From NCBI GenBank assembly GCA_963719975.1, contig CAVRED010000007.1, forward strand, positions 372,001-436,000: a stretch of DNA of 64,000 nt. Reading direction: 5' to 3'. The notes beneath the pieces were generated by a model. It saw nothing but the letters and a program-made list of their open reading frames with translations. It was not told where the DNA came from and did no database searches. The translations under genes were made by a program, and so were the position numbers. Positions 1 through 8,167 of this stretch are shown in pieces; position 1 is the first letter of the stretch, and each line of letters begins with the position of its first letter. This DNA is from Poindextera sp963719975. GTDB taxonomy: Bacteria > Pseudomonadota > Alphaproteobacteria > Caulobacterales > Caulobacteraceae.

Positions 1-248
1 ATGAGGCCGCCGCCCCCCGCTTTGAGCAAGTTGATGGCGAACACCGCAAGGACGCAGAGCAGCACCACCGCGCCGGAGAGCCCGAGCACCATCGCAAAGT
101 GCCGCTGGGGGGTGGGCAATCCAGACGCCGCCATGCCCACGGCGACGGCGTTGTCGCTCGCGAGCGTCACGTCGATCAGTGCGATTTGCAGGAGGGCGCC
201 GAGCGACGCCGCCCAAGGCAAGCCGCTCAGGCTTTGAAGGAACGCCAT
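1..248 (-). CDS. TerC/YjbE-family membrane protein (partial, cut by window edge)
   Basis: Only the first 82 codons are visible, from an ATG at 248; the rest lies left of the window. The visible part starts MAFLQSLSGL and carries a hydrophobic helix with acidic residues, LIDVTLASDNAVAVGMAA (residues 24-41; Asp26, Asp32 and Asn33). This matches the conserved acidic helix of TerC/YjbE integral membrane proteins, a family linked to metal-ion (Mn, tellurite) handling. A second long hydrophobic stretch follows at about residues 48-74. The family call rests on this one motif plus hydrophobicity; substrate and full length cannot be judged. It is separated from the next minus-strand gene by about 60 bases. 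Confidence 0.6.
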   Translation of the reverse strand, partial: MAFLQSLSGLPWAASLGALLQIALIDVTLASDNAVAVGMAASGLPTPQRHFAMVLGLSGAVVLLCVLAVFAINLLKAGGGGL

Positions 249-308
249 CCCGACGTTCTTGGGGCAGCCGCGCCAGCTTAGCAAGTCGCTGGCGCGGCGC
301 GCTCGCGC

Positions 309-1211
309 CTACTCCTTGTCGTCCTTCGTCACGCCAGGGGGTGGCGGCGTGTAGTTGTTGTTCGACCGGGGCCGCGCGCCATAGTCCGGCGGGCGGCGGC
401 GCGGGCGGCCCATCATCGAGTTGCGGGCCGCGGCGATGAGCACGACCAGCGCAATCAGGAGCACGATGATCGCGGCGATCACCTTGCCTTGGGGTCCCGT
501 CGGCGCGTTGGCGGGCGCCGCCTCGGTGTTGGCGGGCGCGCCGCTTTCGCTGGCGGCGGCCGCATTGGACGACGCCTGGCTCGAACTTGCGTTCGCCGAA
601 CTCGCCGGCGGCAGCGCCGATGTCGCGCCGCTGAGGCTCGCGTTCGGCTGGCCGTGAATGTGGCGATGGCGCCGGGCGGCCATCGGCGCCTGGGCGTTGG
701 CGGCCGCGGCGTGGTTAGCCGCCGCGTTCGAACTCGTAGCGGCGGCGCCGTGGTGATGATGGGGATGCTCGCCCACGGCCCCGGCGTGGCGGCGCCAATG
801 GTGGTGGCGCTCGTGGCGCCAGTGCATCGCCGCGCCATGATGATGGTGGTGATGGCGCCCCCAGCCATGATGGCGACGGCAGTGACACGCGTGCGCCTGC
901 CGCGGATGGTCGAGGTAGTCGTACTTGTGACCGTAGACCTGTTGCCGCTGGTCGGGAGGCATGTCCTCGGGGTTGGCGATCGGCTGCATGGTCGCCGGCG
1001 CTTCCGGCTCGCCCGACTCCGGCTCGCCTGAGTCGGCTGACGGCTGGCTCGACGGCCCGCCCATCAGGTCGGGGGACGGCTGCGCGGGTTCGGGCGCCAA
1101 CATCGGCGGCGGCGTCGTTTCCTGCGGGTTCGGCGCGCCGCATCCGGCGAGGGCGAAAACCGCGAGCGCGGCGACGCTCAAGGCTGCGATGCGCAGGCTG
1201 TCCTTCAACAT
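309..1211 (-). CDS. Histidine-rich lipoprotein with C-terminal membrane helix
   Basis: A 300-residue protein of no family I recognise. It begins with a lipoprotein signal peptide (hydrophobic residues 8-22, lipobox LAGC, Cys24). A Pro/Glu/Ser-rich stretch follows, then a His-rich segment starting with HACHCRRHHGWG and containing runs of six and four His, then an Ala/Ser/Asn-rich linker, a clear membrane helix (about 242-262, GKVIAAIIVLLIALVV) and a basic, Pro/Asn-rich tail. Lipid anchor plus a late helix suggests an envelope protein whose low-complexity middle faces the periplasm. The His cluster and HxCxC could bind Ni, Zn or Cu, but that is inference. The frame is open throughout. Start chosen for the signal peptide. 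Confidence 0.65.
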   Translation of the reverse strand: MLKDSLRIAALSVAALAVFALAGCGAPNPQETTPPPMLAPEPAQPSPDLMGGPSSQPSADSGEPESGEPEAPATMQPIANPEDMPPDQRQQVYGHKYDYLDHPRQAHACHCRRHHGWGRHHHHHHGAAMHWRHERHHHWRRHAGAVGEHPHHHHGAAATSSNAAANHAAAANAQAPMAARRHRHIHGQPNASLSGATSALPPASSANASSSQASSNAAAASESGAPANTEAAPANAPTGPQGKVIAAIIVLLIALVVLIAAARNSMMGRPRRRPPDYGARPRSNNNYTPPPPGVTKDDKE

Positions 1212-1331
1212 AGACTCTCTCCGGCGACCGAGCGCGGGTCAGCAAACCACTCTGAGGCAGGGAATCAATAACCTTACCGCCCAAACGGGAACCGGTTTCT
1301 CTTGGGGGGCGAGCGGGCGCCGCCGCGCGGG

Positions 1332-2135
1332 CTAGCGCTCGCGGACAGTCTCGTAGAGGGCGATAGCCGCCGCCGCCGCGACGTTCAGGCTCTCGAACCC
1401 ACCGGCCATCGGGATGCGCGCTAGCGCGTCGCAGTGCTCGGCCACCAGGCGCCGCAACCCCTCGCCCTCGGAACCCAGGACCAGGGCGACTGGGCGCTCG
1501 TCGAGCGTCTCGGCCAGCGAGGCCGCGGCGTCCGCGTCCAGACCGACCGCCCGCCAGCCGTGGTCCGACAACGCCTCCAGCGCGCGGGACAGGTTGGTGG
1601 CGCGGACATGCGGCACGCGCTCGATCCCGCCAGCCGCAGCCTTGGCCAGCGCCCCGGCCAGCGCCGGCGCGTGCCGATCCTGCAGGACGATGGCGCGAGC
1701 GCCGAACGCAGCCGCCGAGCGGAAGATCGCCCCCACGTTCTGGGGGTCGGTGATCTGGTCGAGGACGACGATGACGCCCTTGGCCGGCCGCGCCACGTCG
1801 GCGATGTCGAACGGCTCGAGCGGGGGCGCCTTCAGGGCCAGGCCCTGGTGGGCGGCGCCCGGCGGGGCCAGGCGCGAGATCTCCGCAGCGGGAAGGATCT
1901 CAGGCCTGATCCCGCCGCCGATTCCACTCGGCAACTCGCGCGCCCGCTCGGCCGTCGCGACGAGGCGCAGCGGGGCGCCGCGGAGCGGATTGGCGAGCGC
2001 GGCCAGGACGGCGTGACGCCCCCAGAGCCAAGGCGCGGCGTCGGCTGCGGACCGGCCGCGGCGGCCCTTGGACGCGCCTCCGCGACCGCGATCTAGGCCC
2101 GGCCGGCGCGCGTTGCGTTCGGGGGAAGACGACAC
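1332..2135 (-). CDS. rlmB: 23S rRNA (guanosine-2'-O)-methyltransferase RlmB (SpoU/TrmH family)
   Basis: This 267-residue protein has the SpoU layout: a basic N-terminal extension, an RNA-substrate-binding domain (about 35-110) and a C-terminal knotted SAM-binding domain. The three SpoU motifs are present: DQITDPQNVGAIFRSA (motif 1), VLGSEGEGLRRLV (motif 2) and IPMAGGFESLNVAAAAAIALYE (motif 3, here written as two overlapping parts IPMAGGFESLNVA and AAAIALYE). RlmB methylates the ribose of a conserved guanosine in the 23S rRNA peptidyl-transferase region. Start is a GTG at 2135. The gene is divergent from the tRNA-Tyr/tRNA-Gly/tuf unit, whose promoter overlaps the first rlmB codons. TrmH-like tRNA methyltransferase is the main alternative, but the long N-terminal domain favours RlmB. 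Confidence 0.88.
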   Translation of the reverse strand: MSSSPERNARRPGLDRGRGGASKGRRGRSAADAAPWLWGRHAVLAALANPLRGAPLRLVATAERARELPSGIGGGIRPEILPAAEISRLAPPGAAHQGLALKAPPLEPFDIADVARPAKGVIVVLDQITDPQNVGAIFRSAAAFGARAIVLQDRHAPALAGALAKAAAGGIERVPHVRATNLSRALEALSDHGWRAVGLDADAAASLAETLDERPVALVLGSEGEGLRRLVAEHCDALARIPMAGGFESLNVAAAAAIALYETVRER

Positions 2136-2141
2136 TATAAG
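2113..2141 (+). promoter_or_regulatory. Sigma-70-type promoter for tRNA-Tyr/tRNA-Gly/tuf
   Basis: TTGCGT (2113-2118), a 17-base spacer and TATAAG (2136-2141) place a start near 2148, about 35 bases before tRNA-Tyr. It overlaps the start of divergent rlmB. No other good match lies between rlmB and the tRNA. Confidence 0.55.
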
Positions 2142-2182
2142 ACGCGCTCCGTTTTCGGGCCTTTAAAGCACGAGGCGCGCGC

Positions 2183-2268
2183 GGGGGAATGTCCCGAGCG
2201 GCAAAGGGGGCGGACTGTAAATCCGCTGGCGTACGCCTTCGTAGGTTCGAGTCCTACTTCCCCCACCA
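2183..2268 (+). tRNA. tRNA-Tyr (anticodon GTA)
   Basis: An 86-nt class II tRNA with an encoded CCA. The acceptor stem GGGGGAA (2183-2189) pairs with TTCCCCC (2258-2264), with discriminator A2265 and CCA 2266-2268. The anticodon stem GCGGA/TCCGC encloses CTGTAAA, anticodon GTA at 2217-2219. A long variable arm and a GTAGG/CCTAC T-stem around TTCGAGT complete the fold. Confidence 0.97.
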
Positions 2269-2344
2269 CGCGCACGCGAGCGTCGAGCTCTGAAGATCCG
2301 GCAAGCGAAGCGAAGGAGATCGACCGGTCGCCCGCCGCGCGTTA

Positions 2345-2418
2345 GCGGGTATAGCACAATGGTAGTGCAGCAGCCTTCCAAGCTGAGGATGCGGGTTCGA
2401 TTCCCGCTACCCGCTCCA
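2345..2418 (+). tRNA. tRNA-Gly (anticodon TCC)
   Basis: A 74-nt tRNA with encoded CCA. Acceptor GCGGGTA (2345-2351) pairs with TACCCGC (2408-2414); discriminator T2415; CCA 2416-2418. The anticodon loop CTTCCAA carries TCC at 2377-2379. The T-stem GCGGG/CCCGC surrounds TTCGATT. It lies 76 bases after tRNA-Tyr and 41 before tuf, so the three are probably one transcript. Confidence 0.97.
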
Positions 2419-2459
2419 TCCCACCCCTAGAAATCGACGACGACCCTCAAGGAAAGACC

Positions 2460-3650
<1,191 letters not shown>

Positions 3651-3677
3651 CGACCAGCCTCCAAGGCTGTCGTACTT

Positions 3678-3710
3678 GAGCCGTCGGGCCCCGCGCCCGG
3701 CGGCTCTTTC
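3678..3710 (+). terminator. Rho-independent terminator of tuf
   Basis: A 12-bp stem with one G-U pair: GAGCCGTCGGGC (3678-3689) with GCCCGGCGGCTC (3695-3706), loop CCCGC, then TTTC. It starts 28 bases after the tuf stop codon. The T-run is short, as is usual in GC-rich genomes. Confidence 0.8.
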
Positions 3711-3715
3711 GTGTT

Positions 3716-3815
3716 CGACCACCAAGCACACCAAGCACACCAAGAGGCCGAAATTGGCCGCAACGCCGCGTGTCCTCTCAGAACCCTTGGTGTGCTTGGT
3801 GTGCTTGGTGGTTCG
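3716..3815. repeat. Inverted-repeat element with 9-base periodic arms, copy 1
   Basis: The left arm (3716-3744) contains ACCACCAAGCACACCAAGC and continues with the same 9-base unit ACCAAGCAC; the right arm (3786-3815) is its reverse complement, exact over 27 bases. The ~41-base interior (AGAGGCCG...TGGCCGC...) is shared with copies at 56083-56176 and 62080-62173, so the whole ~100-bp unit is a dispersed element. It sits between the tuf terminator and the tat promoter. Open frames through it read as TKHTKHTK or VCLVCLV repeats and are not genes. Confidence 0.85.
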
Positions 3816-3883
3816 ATTGCGGCTTCGCCGCTTTCAGGGAATAGGCGGCGGGGGTCACACGTCATTCGGTCGCGGGGGGTCGA

Positions 3884-3912
3884 TTGGCGCTTGGGGGTCC
3901 GATGGCTTATAT
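3884..3912 (+). promoter_or_regulatory. Predicted promoter of tatABC
   Basis: TTGGCG (3884-3889), 17-base spacer, TTATAT (3907-3912); predicted start near 3919, about 48 bases before tatA. It is the best match in the 316-base gap after tuf. Confidence 0.5.
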
Positions 3913-3966
3913 GAGCGGCAACATCTTGGGCGCCGACTCGGGTGTTCGCGCTAGAGGAGTGGGTAC

Positions 3967-4188
3967 ATGCTCGGTGGTTTGAGTCCCTGGCACCTTCTAA
4001 TCCTCGCCGTCATCGCGCTTCTCGTGTTCGGCGGCCGGGGCAAGATCTCCGGCATCATGGGCGACGCCGCCAAGGGTATCAAAGCGTTCCGCGACGGCCT
4101 GAAGGACGAGCACGAGACCCCGCCCACCCAGACCACGCCCAGCCTTCCCCCGGCGAACGAAACGCCGAAGGATCCGATCGCCCGCTAG
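3967..4188 (+). CDS. tatA: Sec-independent protein translocase subunit TatA
   Basis: This 73-residue TatA/E protein multimerises to form the pore-like part of the twin-arginine translocase, which exports folded proteins. It has the standard plan: a short periplasmic start, one membrane helix (WHLLILAVIALLVFGG, residues 8-23) with the family FGxG hinge (here FGGRGKI), an amphipathic helix (ISGIMGDAAKGIKAFRDGL) and a Pro/Thr-rich cytoplasmic tail. TatA proteins of similar length are common. It is the first gene of tatABC, 29 bases upstream of tatB. A Tat substrate, the phospholipase C at 47417-49477, is in the same window. Confidence 0.96.
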   Translation: MLGGLSPWHLLILAVIALLVFGGRGKISGIMGDAAKGIKAFRDGLKDEHETPPTQTTPSLPPANETPKDPIAR

Positions 4189-4217
4189 GCCCTGCTGTCG
4201 GGGGCCCTTGAGCTTCG

Positions 4218-4631
4218 ATGTTTCCTGAAAACCGGCTGCTGGAGATCCTGATCATCGGCGCTGTCGCGCTGATCGTCGTGGGACCCAAGGACCTGCCGAT
4301 CCTGCTGCGCCGGGTCGGCCAGTTCGTCGGCCGCATGCGCGCCATGGCCTCGGAGTTCCGCGCCAGCTTCGACGAGCTCGCCCGGCAGTCGGAGCTCGAC
4401 GAGCTCAGGAAGGAGGTCGAGGCGATGCGCAACGACCCCCGCCACTACAGCCACTTCGACCCGATGGCGCAAGGCGCGGCCACCGCGCCCGAAGCCGGGT
4501 TCACCCCGCCCGAGGAGACCGCCTCTGCGCCGGCCCCCGCCGTGGCTGCGGACCCGGCCCCGGCGGAACCTGCGCCCAAGCCCGCGCGCCCGCGACGCCC
4601 GCGCGCCAAGAAAACAGCCGGCGAGGCCTGA
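4218..4631 (+). CDS. tatB: Sec-independent protein translocase subunit TatB
   Basis: TatB (137 residues) joins TatC in the receptor that recognises the RR signal peptide. It begins MFPENRLLEILIIGAVALIV, with the Glu in the membrane helix (residue 9) and the VVGPKDLPILLR segment (GP..LP) typical of TatB. A long amphipathic helix (about 28-75, VGQFVGRMRAMASEFRASF) follows, then an Ala/Pro-rich low-complexity tail ending in the basic ARPRRPRAKKTAGEA. Distinguished from TatA by the longer helix and tail and by position just before tatC (5-base gap). Confidence 0.95.
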   Translation: MFPENRLLEILIIGAVALIVVGPKDLPILLRRVGQFVGRMRAMASEFRASFDELARQSELDELRKEVEAMRNDPRHYSHFDPMAQGAATAPEAGFTPPEETASAPAPAVAADPAPAEPAPKPARPRRPRAKKTAGEA

Positions 4632-4636
4632 GCGGC

Positions 4637-5533
4637 ATGGCCGACGATGAAGCCGAGATCGAGGCCTCCCGCGCGCCGCTCCTGGATCACCTGGTCGAGC
4701 TTCGCAGCCGTCTGATTGTCTGCGCCGCGGCGATCGCGATCGGATTTGTGATCTGCTTCATCTTCTCAACCCAGATCCTGGTCTTCCTGCTTGCTCCGTT
4801 CGAGCGGGCGCAGGGCCTCCTCGCCGTACAGCAGGCGACGGGCGCCCATCGCGGCCCCTTCGACCTCTGGCTGGCCATGATCGGCCTGAAGTCGATCGCC
4901 AACGTCCACGTGCAGCAGGTCCACATGGTGTTCACCGCACCGCTCGAGGTCTTCTTCGAGAAGGTGAAGCTGGCCGTGTTCGGCGCGATCGTGCTGACGT
5001 TCCCGGTGCTCGCGACCCAGCTCTACCGCTTCGTCGCGCCGGGGCTCTATCGGCGCGAACGTCGCGCCTTCCTGCCGTTTTTGATCGCTTCCCCGGTGCT
5101 GTTCCTGCTGGGCGCGGCGCTGGTCTACTTCGTCATGCTGCCCTTCGTGCTCTGGTTCTCCTTGAATCAGCAGATCACGGGCGATGCCGCGGTCTCGGTC
5201 TCGCTGCTGCCGAAGGTCTCCGACTACCTCAACCTGGTGACGACGCTCCTGCTGGGCTTCGGTCTTTGCTTCCAGCTGCCGGTGGTGCTGGCGCTGCTCG
5301 GCATTGCCGGGCTGGTCACCAGCAAGTTCCTCAGATCCGGCCGCCGCTACGCGATCGTCGCCGTCTTCGTCGTCGCAGCGCTGGTGACCCCGCCCGACCC
5401 GATCAGCATGATGAGCCTCGCCCTGCCCGGCGTGCTCCTCTACGAGGTGTCGATCCTGGTCGTCTGGCTGATCGAGCGCCGGCGGGCGCGCGAGGACGCA
5501 GCGGCGGAAGCGGCGGAGACCGAGGAAGCCTAG
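4637..5533 (+). CDS. tatC: Sec-independent protein translocase subunit TatC
   Basis: TatC (298 residues) is the polytopic core of the translocase that binds the twin-arginine motif. The N-terminus shows the diagnostic LLDHLVELRSRLI (residues 15-27, containing the conserved HLxELRxRL). Six hydrophobic segments follow. Other family signatures are FYR/LYRFVAPGLYRRERRAFLPF in the cytoplasmic loop, and FGLCFQLPVVLALL with GRRYAIVAVFVVAALVTPPDP, here seen as RYAIVAVFVVAALVTPPDP. The C-terminus is Glu-rich and cytoplasmic. Last gene of tatABC; its stop codon overlaps the stop of the convergent TetR gene. Confidence 0.97.
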   Translation: MADDEAEIEASRAPLLDHLVELRSRLIVCAAAIAIGFVICFIFSTQILVFLLAPFERAQGLLAVQQATGAHRGPFDLWLAMIGLKSIANVHVQQVHMVFTAPLEVFFEKVKLAVFGAIVLTFPVLATQLYRFVAPGLYRRERRAFLPFLIASPVLFLLGAALVYFVMLPFVLWFSLNQQITGDAAVSVSLLPKVSDYLNLVTTLLLGFGLCFQLPVVLALLGIAGLVTSKFLRSGRRYAIVAVFVVAALVTPPDPISMMSLALPGVLLYEVSILVVWLIERRRAREDAAAEAAETEEA

Positions 5534-6135
5534 CCCCCCGGCGGCGCGCCGATGGCGGCGTCAAGGATCGCCTCGACCTGCTCGTCGCGGGGCAGGGGAT
5601 CGCTCCATTCGGCGGTGAACCGGCCCGCCTCGTCGAGGACGAGGAAGCCGACGACGGTCGAGAGCAGCGTCACGCGCTTGCGCCTCAACCAGCTCGGTTC
5701 AGCGTTCGGCCAGGTCTCCTTCAGCACCGCCCACAACGCCTCGTAGGTCCGTCGGTAGGGGGCCGCCAGGGCGGGCGGAATCGGGCTGCGGCGCAGCAGA
5801 TCGCTCTCGAACATCAGCCGGTGCAGGCCGGGCCGGCTCCAGGCGAAGCCCATGTAGTCGCGCATCGCCCGGCGCAGCCGCGCTGTCCCCGCGCCGGAGC
5901 CGGCGCGAGCGGCCTCGTAGATATCGGCCAGCATCTCGAACCCTTGCGCGGCGACGGCGGCGAGGAGCGCGTCGCGGTCGGGGAAATGGCGATAGGGCGC
6001 GGCGCGGGAGACGCCGAGGGAGGCGGCCAGATCGCGCAGGGACAGCGCGTCCGAACCCTCGCTCTCGACGACCTTCATCGCCGCCTCGACGAGGGCGTTG
6101 GCCAGGTCGCCGTGGTGGTAGCCGTTCTTGGCCAT
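5530..6135 (-). CDS. TetR/AcrR-family transcriptional regulator
   Basis: A 201-residue TetR-type repressor. Its N-terminal helix-turn-helix reads LSLRDLAASLGVSRAAPYRHFPDRDALLAAV (residues 37-67 region; key part GVSRAAPYRHF). The C-terminal ligand domain is of the TetR_C/WHG-like type (RDYMGFAWSRPGLHRLMFES). I chose the ATG at 6135 (MAKNGYHHGDLANAL), the usual start in this subgroup, over a GTG at 6150. It is divergent from the hydrolase at 6201, and a 25-bp inverted repeat lies in the 65-base gap, so it probably represses both itself and the hydrolase. The ligand is unknown. Confidence 0.88.
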   Translation of the reverse strand: MAKNGYHHGDLANALVEAAMKVVESEGSDALSLRDLAASLGVSRAAPYRHFPDRDALLAAVAAQGFEMLADIYEAARAGSGAGTARLRRAMRDYMGFAWSRPGLHRLMFESDLLRRSPIPPALAAPYRRTYEALWAVLKETWPNAEPSWLRRKRVTLLSTVVGFLVLDEAGRFTAEWSDPLPRDEQVEAILDAAIGAPPGG

Positions 6136-6143
6136 GCGCGATG

Positions 6144-6176
6144 TTGACACAGCTCACATCAACTGGCAATGTGAGC
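6144..6176. promoter_or_regulatory. Hydrolase promoter with overlapping TetR-type operator
   Basis: A consensus -35 TTGACA (6144-6149) is followed by a perfect inverted repeat GCTCACAT-N9-ATGTGAGC (6152-6176). The repeat covers the spacer and the weak -10 region (CAATGT, 6167-6172) of a plus-strand promoter, a classic place for a repressor site, and lies between the divergent TetR and hydrolase genes. Confidence 0.55.
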
Positions 6177-6200
6177 GCCGACAACATCGGAGACGCCGCC

Positions 6201-7187
6201 ATGCGAATGATCGCAATCCTCGCCGCCGCCCTCTTGCTCGTCGCGGGCGCCGCCAGCGCAGCGAACGTCGGTTTCGAACAGGTCAGCGTGCCTGACGGCG
6301 CCGCCAAGCCGCTGATCGTCGGCATCTGGTATCCGACCGACGCCCCGGCCGGCCCGCACGCGCTCGGGACCTTCACTCAGGACGTCGCGGAAGGCGCGCC
6401 GGTGGCGGGCGCGCATCTGCCCGTGGTCGTGTTCAGCCATGGGACCGGCGGCTGGTACGGCGGCCACTACGACACCGCCCTCGCGCTCGCGAAGGCCGGA
6501 TTTGTCGTCGCGGCGGTCAGCCACACCGGCGACACCTACGACGACCAGAGCCAGGCGGCGCAGATCTGGGTCCGCTCGGCCCAGATCCATCGTCTGCTCG
6601 ACTACATGCTGGCCGAGTGGCCCGAGCACGACCAGCTCGACGCCGGGCGCGTCGGGATGTTCGGCTTCTCGGCGGGTGGGTTCACCACCCTGGTCACCGC
6701 CGGCGGCGTGCCCGACCTCACCCTCGTCGCGTCGCATTGCCAGGCTGTGCCCGGCGCCTTCGAGTGCGGCGTGGTGAAGAAGGCGGGGCCTGGCCTGCAA
6801 GGCGCGCTCGCCACGCTTCCTCCGTCAGTCTTCGTGCACGACGCGCGCGTGAGGGCCGCCGTCGTCGCCGCGCCGGCGCTCGGGTTCACCTTCGGCAAGG
6901 CCGGCCTTCAGAACGTGACCATTCCGATCCAGCTCTGGCGGGCCGAGGACGACCACATCCTGCCGGGTCTCGACTATGCGGCTGCTGTGGATCGCGACCT
7001 GCCGCGGCCAGCGGACTACCACGTGATCCCAAACATGGATCATTTCGACTTTCTGAGCCCTTGCGACGATCAGCTGAAGGCGCGCGTCGCCGGCATCTGC
7101 GCCGAACGGCCCGGCTTCGACCGCGCCGCTTTCCACGCTGAGTTCGACCGCGACGTCGTGGCCTTCTTCGAGAGGACCCTGGGCTAG
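6201..7187 (+). CDS. Exported alpha/beta hydrolase, dienelactone-hydrolase-like
   Basis: A 328-residue alpha/beta hydrolase. It starts with a Sec signal peptide (MRMIAILAAALLLVAGAASA), which fixes the ATG at 6201. Fold landmarks are the oxyanion strand FSHGTGGWYGGHY, the nucleophile elbow FGFSAGGF (Ser in GFSAG), an acid-containing loop WRAEDDHILPG and a late His in NMDHFDFLSP. This layout resembles the secreted predicted dienelactone hydrolases (COG4188-like), which act on esters or lactones in the periplasm. It is transcribed away from the TetR gene and is probably its target, which suggests induction by an ester-like or aromatic compound. The substrate is not known. Confidence 0.85.
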   Translation: MRMIAILAAALLLVAGAASAANVGFEQVSVPDGAAKPLIVGIWYPTDAPAGPHALGTFTQDVAEGAPVAGAHLPVVVFSHGTGGWYGGHYDTALALAKAGFVVAAVSHTGDTYDDQSQAAQIWVRSAQIHRLLDYMLAEWPEHDQLDAGRVGMFGFSAGGFTTLVTAGGVPDLTLVASHCQAVPGAFECGVVKKAGPGLQGALATLPPSVFVHDARVRAAVVAAPALGFTFGKAGLQNVTIPIQLWRAEDDHILPGLDYAAAVDRDLPRPADYHVIPNMDHFDFLSPCDDQLKARVAGICAERPGFDRAAFHAEFDRDVVAFFERTLG

Positions 7188-7189
7188 CC

Positions 7190-8006
7190 CTACTCGGCGG
7201 CCACCGCCGTCTTGGCGCGCGCCGGCGCGTCGGCCGTCCCCAGGTGGCGCAACCAGAAGGCTTCCCAGTCGATGCGCTCGAACTCGGGGATGTCCATGTG
7301 GCCGCCGGGGTTGATGTGCATCGTCTTCTCCTTCGAGCCGAAGGCGTTGAAGAGGGCGATGCCGGTCTCGCGCGGCGCGACCGCATCTTCCCACTGGAAG
7401 ACGAACTGGAGCGGGATGGTGATCTTCCTGGCGGCCGCCTCCATGTCGGTTGCGCCCTCGCGCAGGCCGGCAAGGCCGAAGATGGCGGCCGTGATGCGCG
7501 GCTCGCTCGCCACGAACGGCACGCCGATCGCGGTCCCCATCGAGACGCCCCAGTAGCCGACCGGCCCCTCGGCGCCGACGAAGTCGAAGGTCTGGGCCAG
7601 GTCGAGCGCCGCCTTCCATTCCGGAACGGCTCTTCTGGCTGCTGCGGAGCATCTGGCGGAAGCGCTCGGGATCGACCACCTGCGCCGGCGCCTCGCCGCG
7701 CACGCGCGCACCAACCTCGCGGGCCAGCGCCACGGCCTCCTCGCGACTGATGCGGTCGCCGTGCGCCGGCGCGTCGATGGCCAGCGTCGCGTAGCCGAAC
7801 GCCTTCGCATACTGGCGAGCGCGGGCGGCAAGCGTCGGCGTCTTCTTGTGCTGCGAGCCGCCGTGGCCCATCAGGACCAGCGGCCGCGGCCCCTTCGCCG
7901 CTTCCGGCGCCCAGATCACCGCCGGAACGGTCTCGCCGTCGACGACAAGCTCGAACGAGCGGCGCACGACGCCGCCATCTTCGATGCGCTCCTGGGTGAA
8001 GGTCAT
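7190..8006 (-). CDS. Alpha/beta hydrolase, frameshifted in this sequence
   Basis: A cytoplasmic alpha/beta hydrolase of about 271 residues split by a one-base insertion near 7625-7635. The N-terminal half (from ATG 8006, MTFTQERIEDGG, with a GGGAG ribosome site) holds LVLMGHGGSQHKK and IDAPAHGDRISR. The C-terminal half, in the next frame, holds AVPEWKAALDLAQTF, the nucleophile elbow GYWGVSMGTAIG (GVSMG), an acid loop WEDAVAPRETG and the His in NPGGHMDIP. The span is 817 bases (3n+1), so one extra base restores a single frame. Both halves are well conserved, so a read error is more likely than decay. Related to dienelactone hydrolases; substrate unknown. Confidence 0.75.
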
Positions 8007-8167
8007 GCCCGTGCTCCCTCTTACGTTGCTCTTTGCGGCGGCCAAGGGCGCCGGAACGGGTTGGCTGTCAAGATTCGACGTCCGCGAGCGCCGGCGGGCG
8101 AGGGGTAGCCGCCCCTCTCAACGCGCCTTATGGAGGGCGCTTCCACCAGGCGCCTCCAAGACCTTCA

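Noticed and set aside
3716..3815. CRISPR-like array
   Set aside because: Units are only 9 bases, without spacers, and the two arms are inverted rather than direct repeats.
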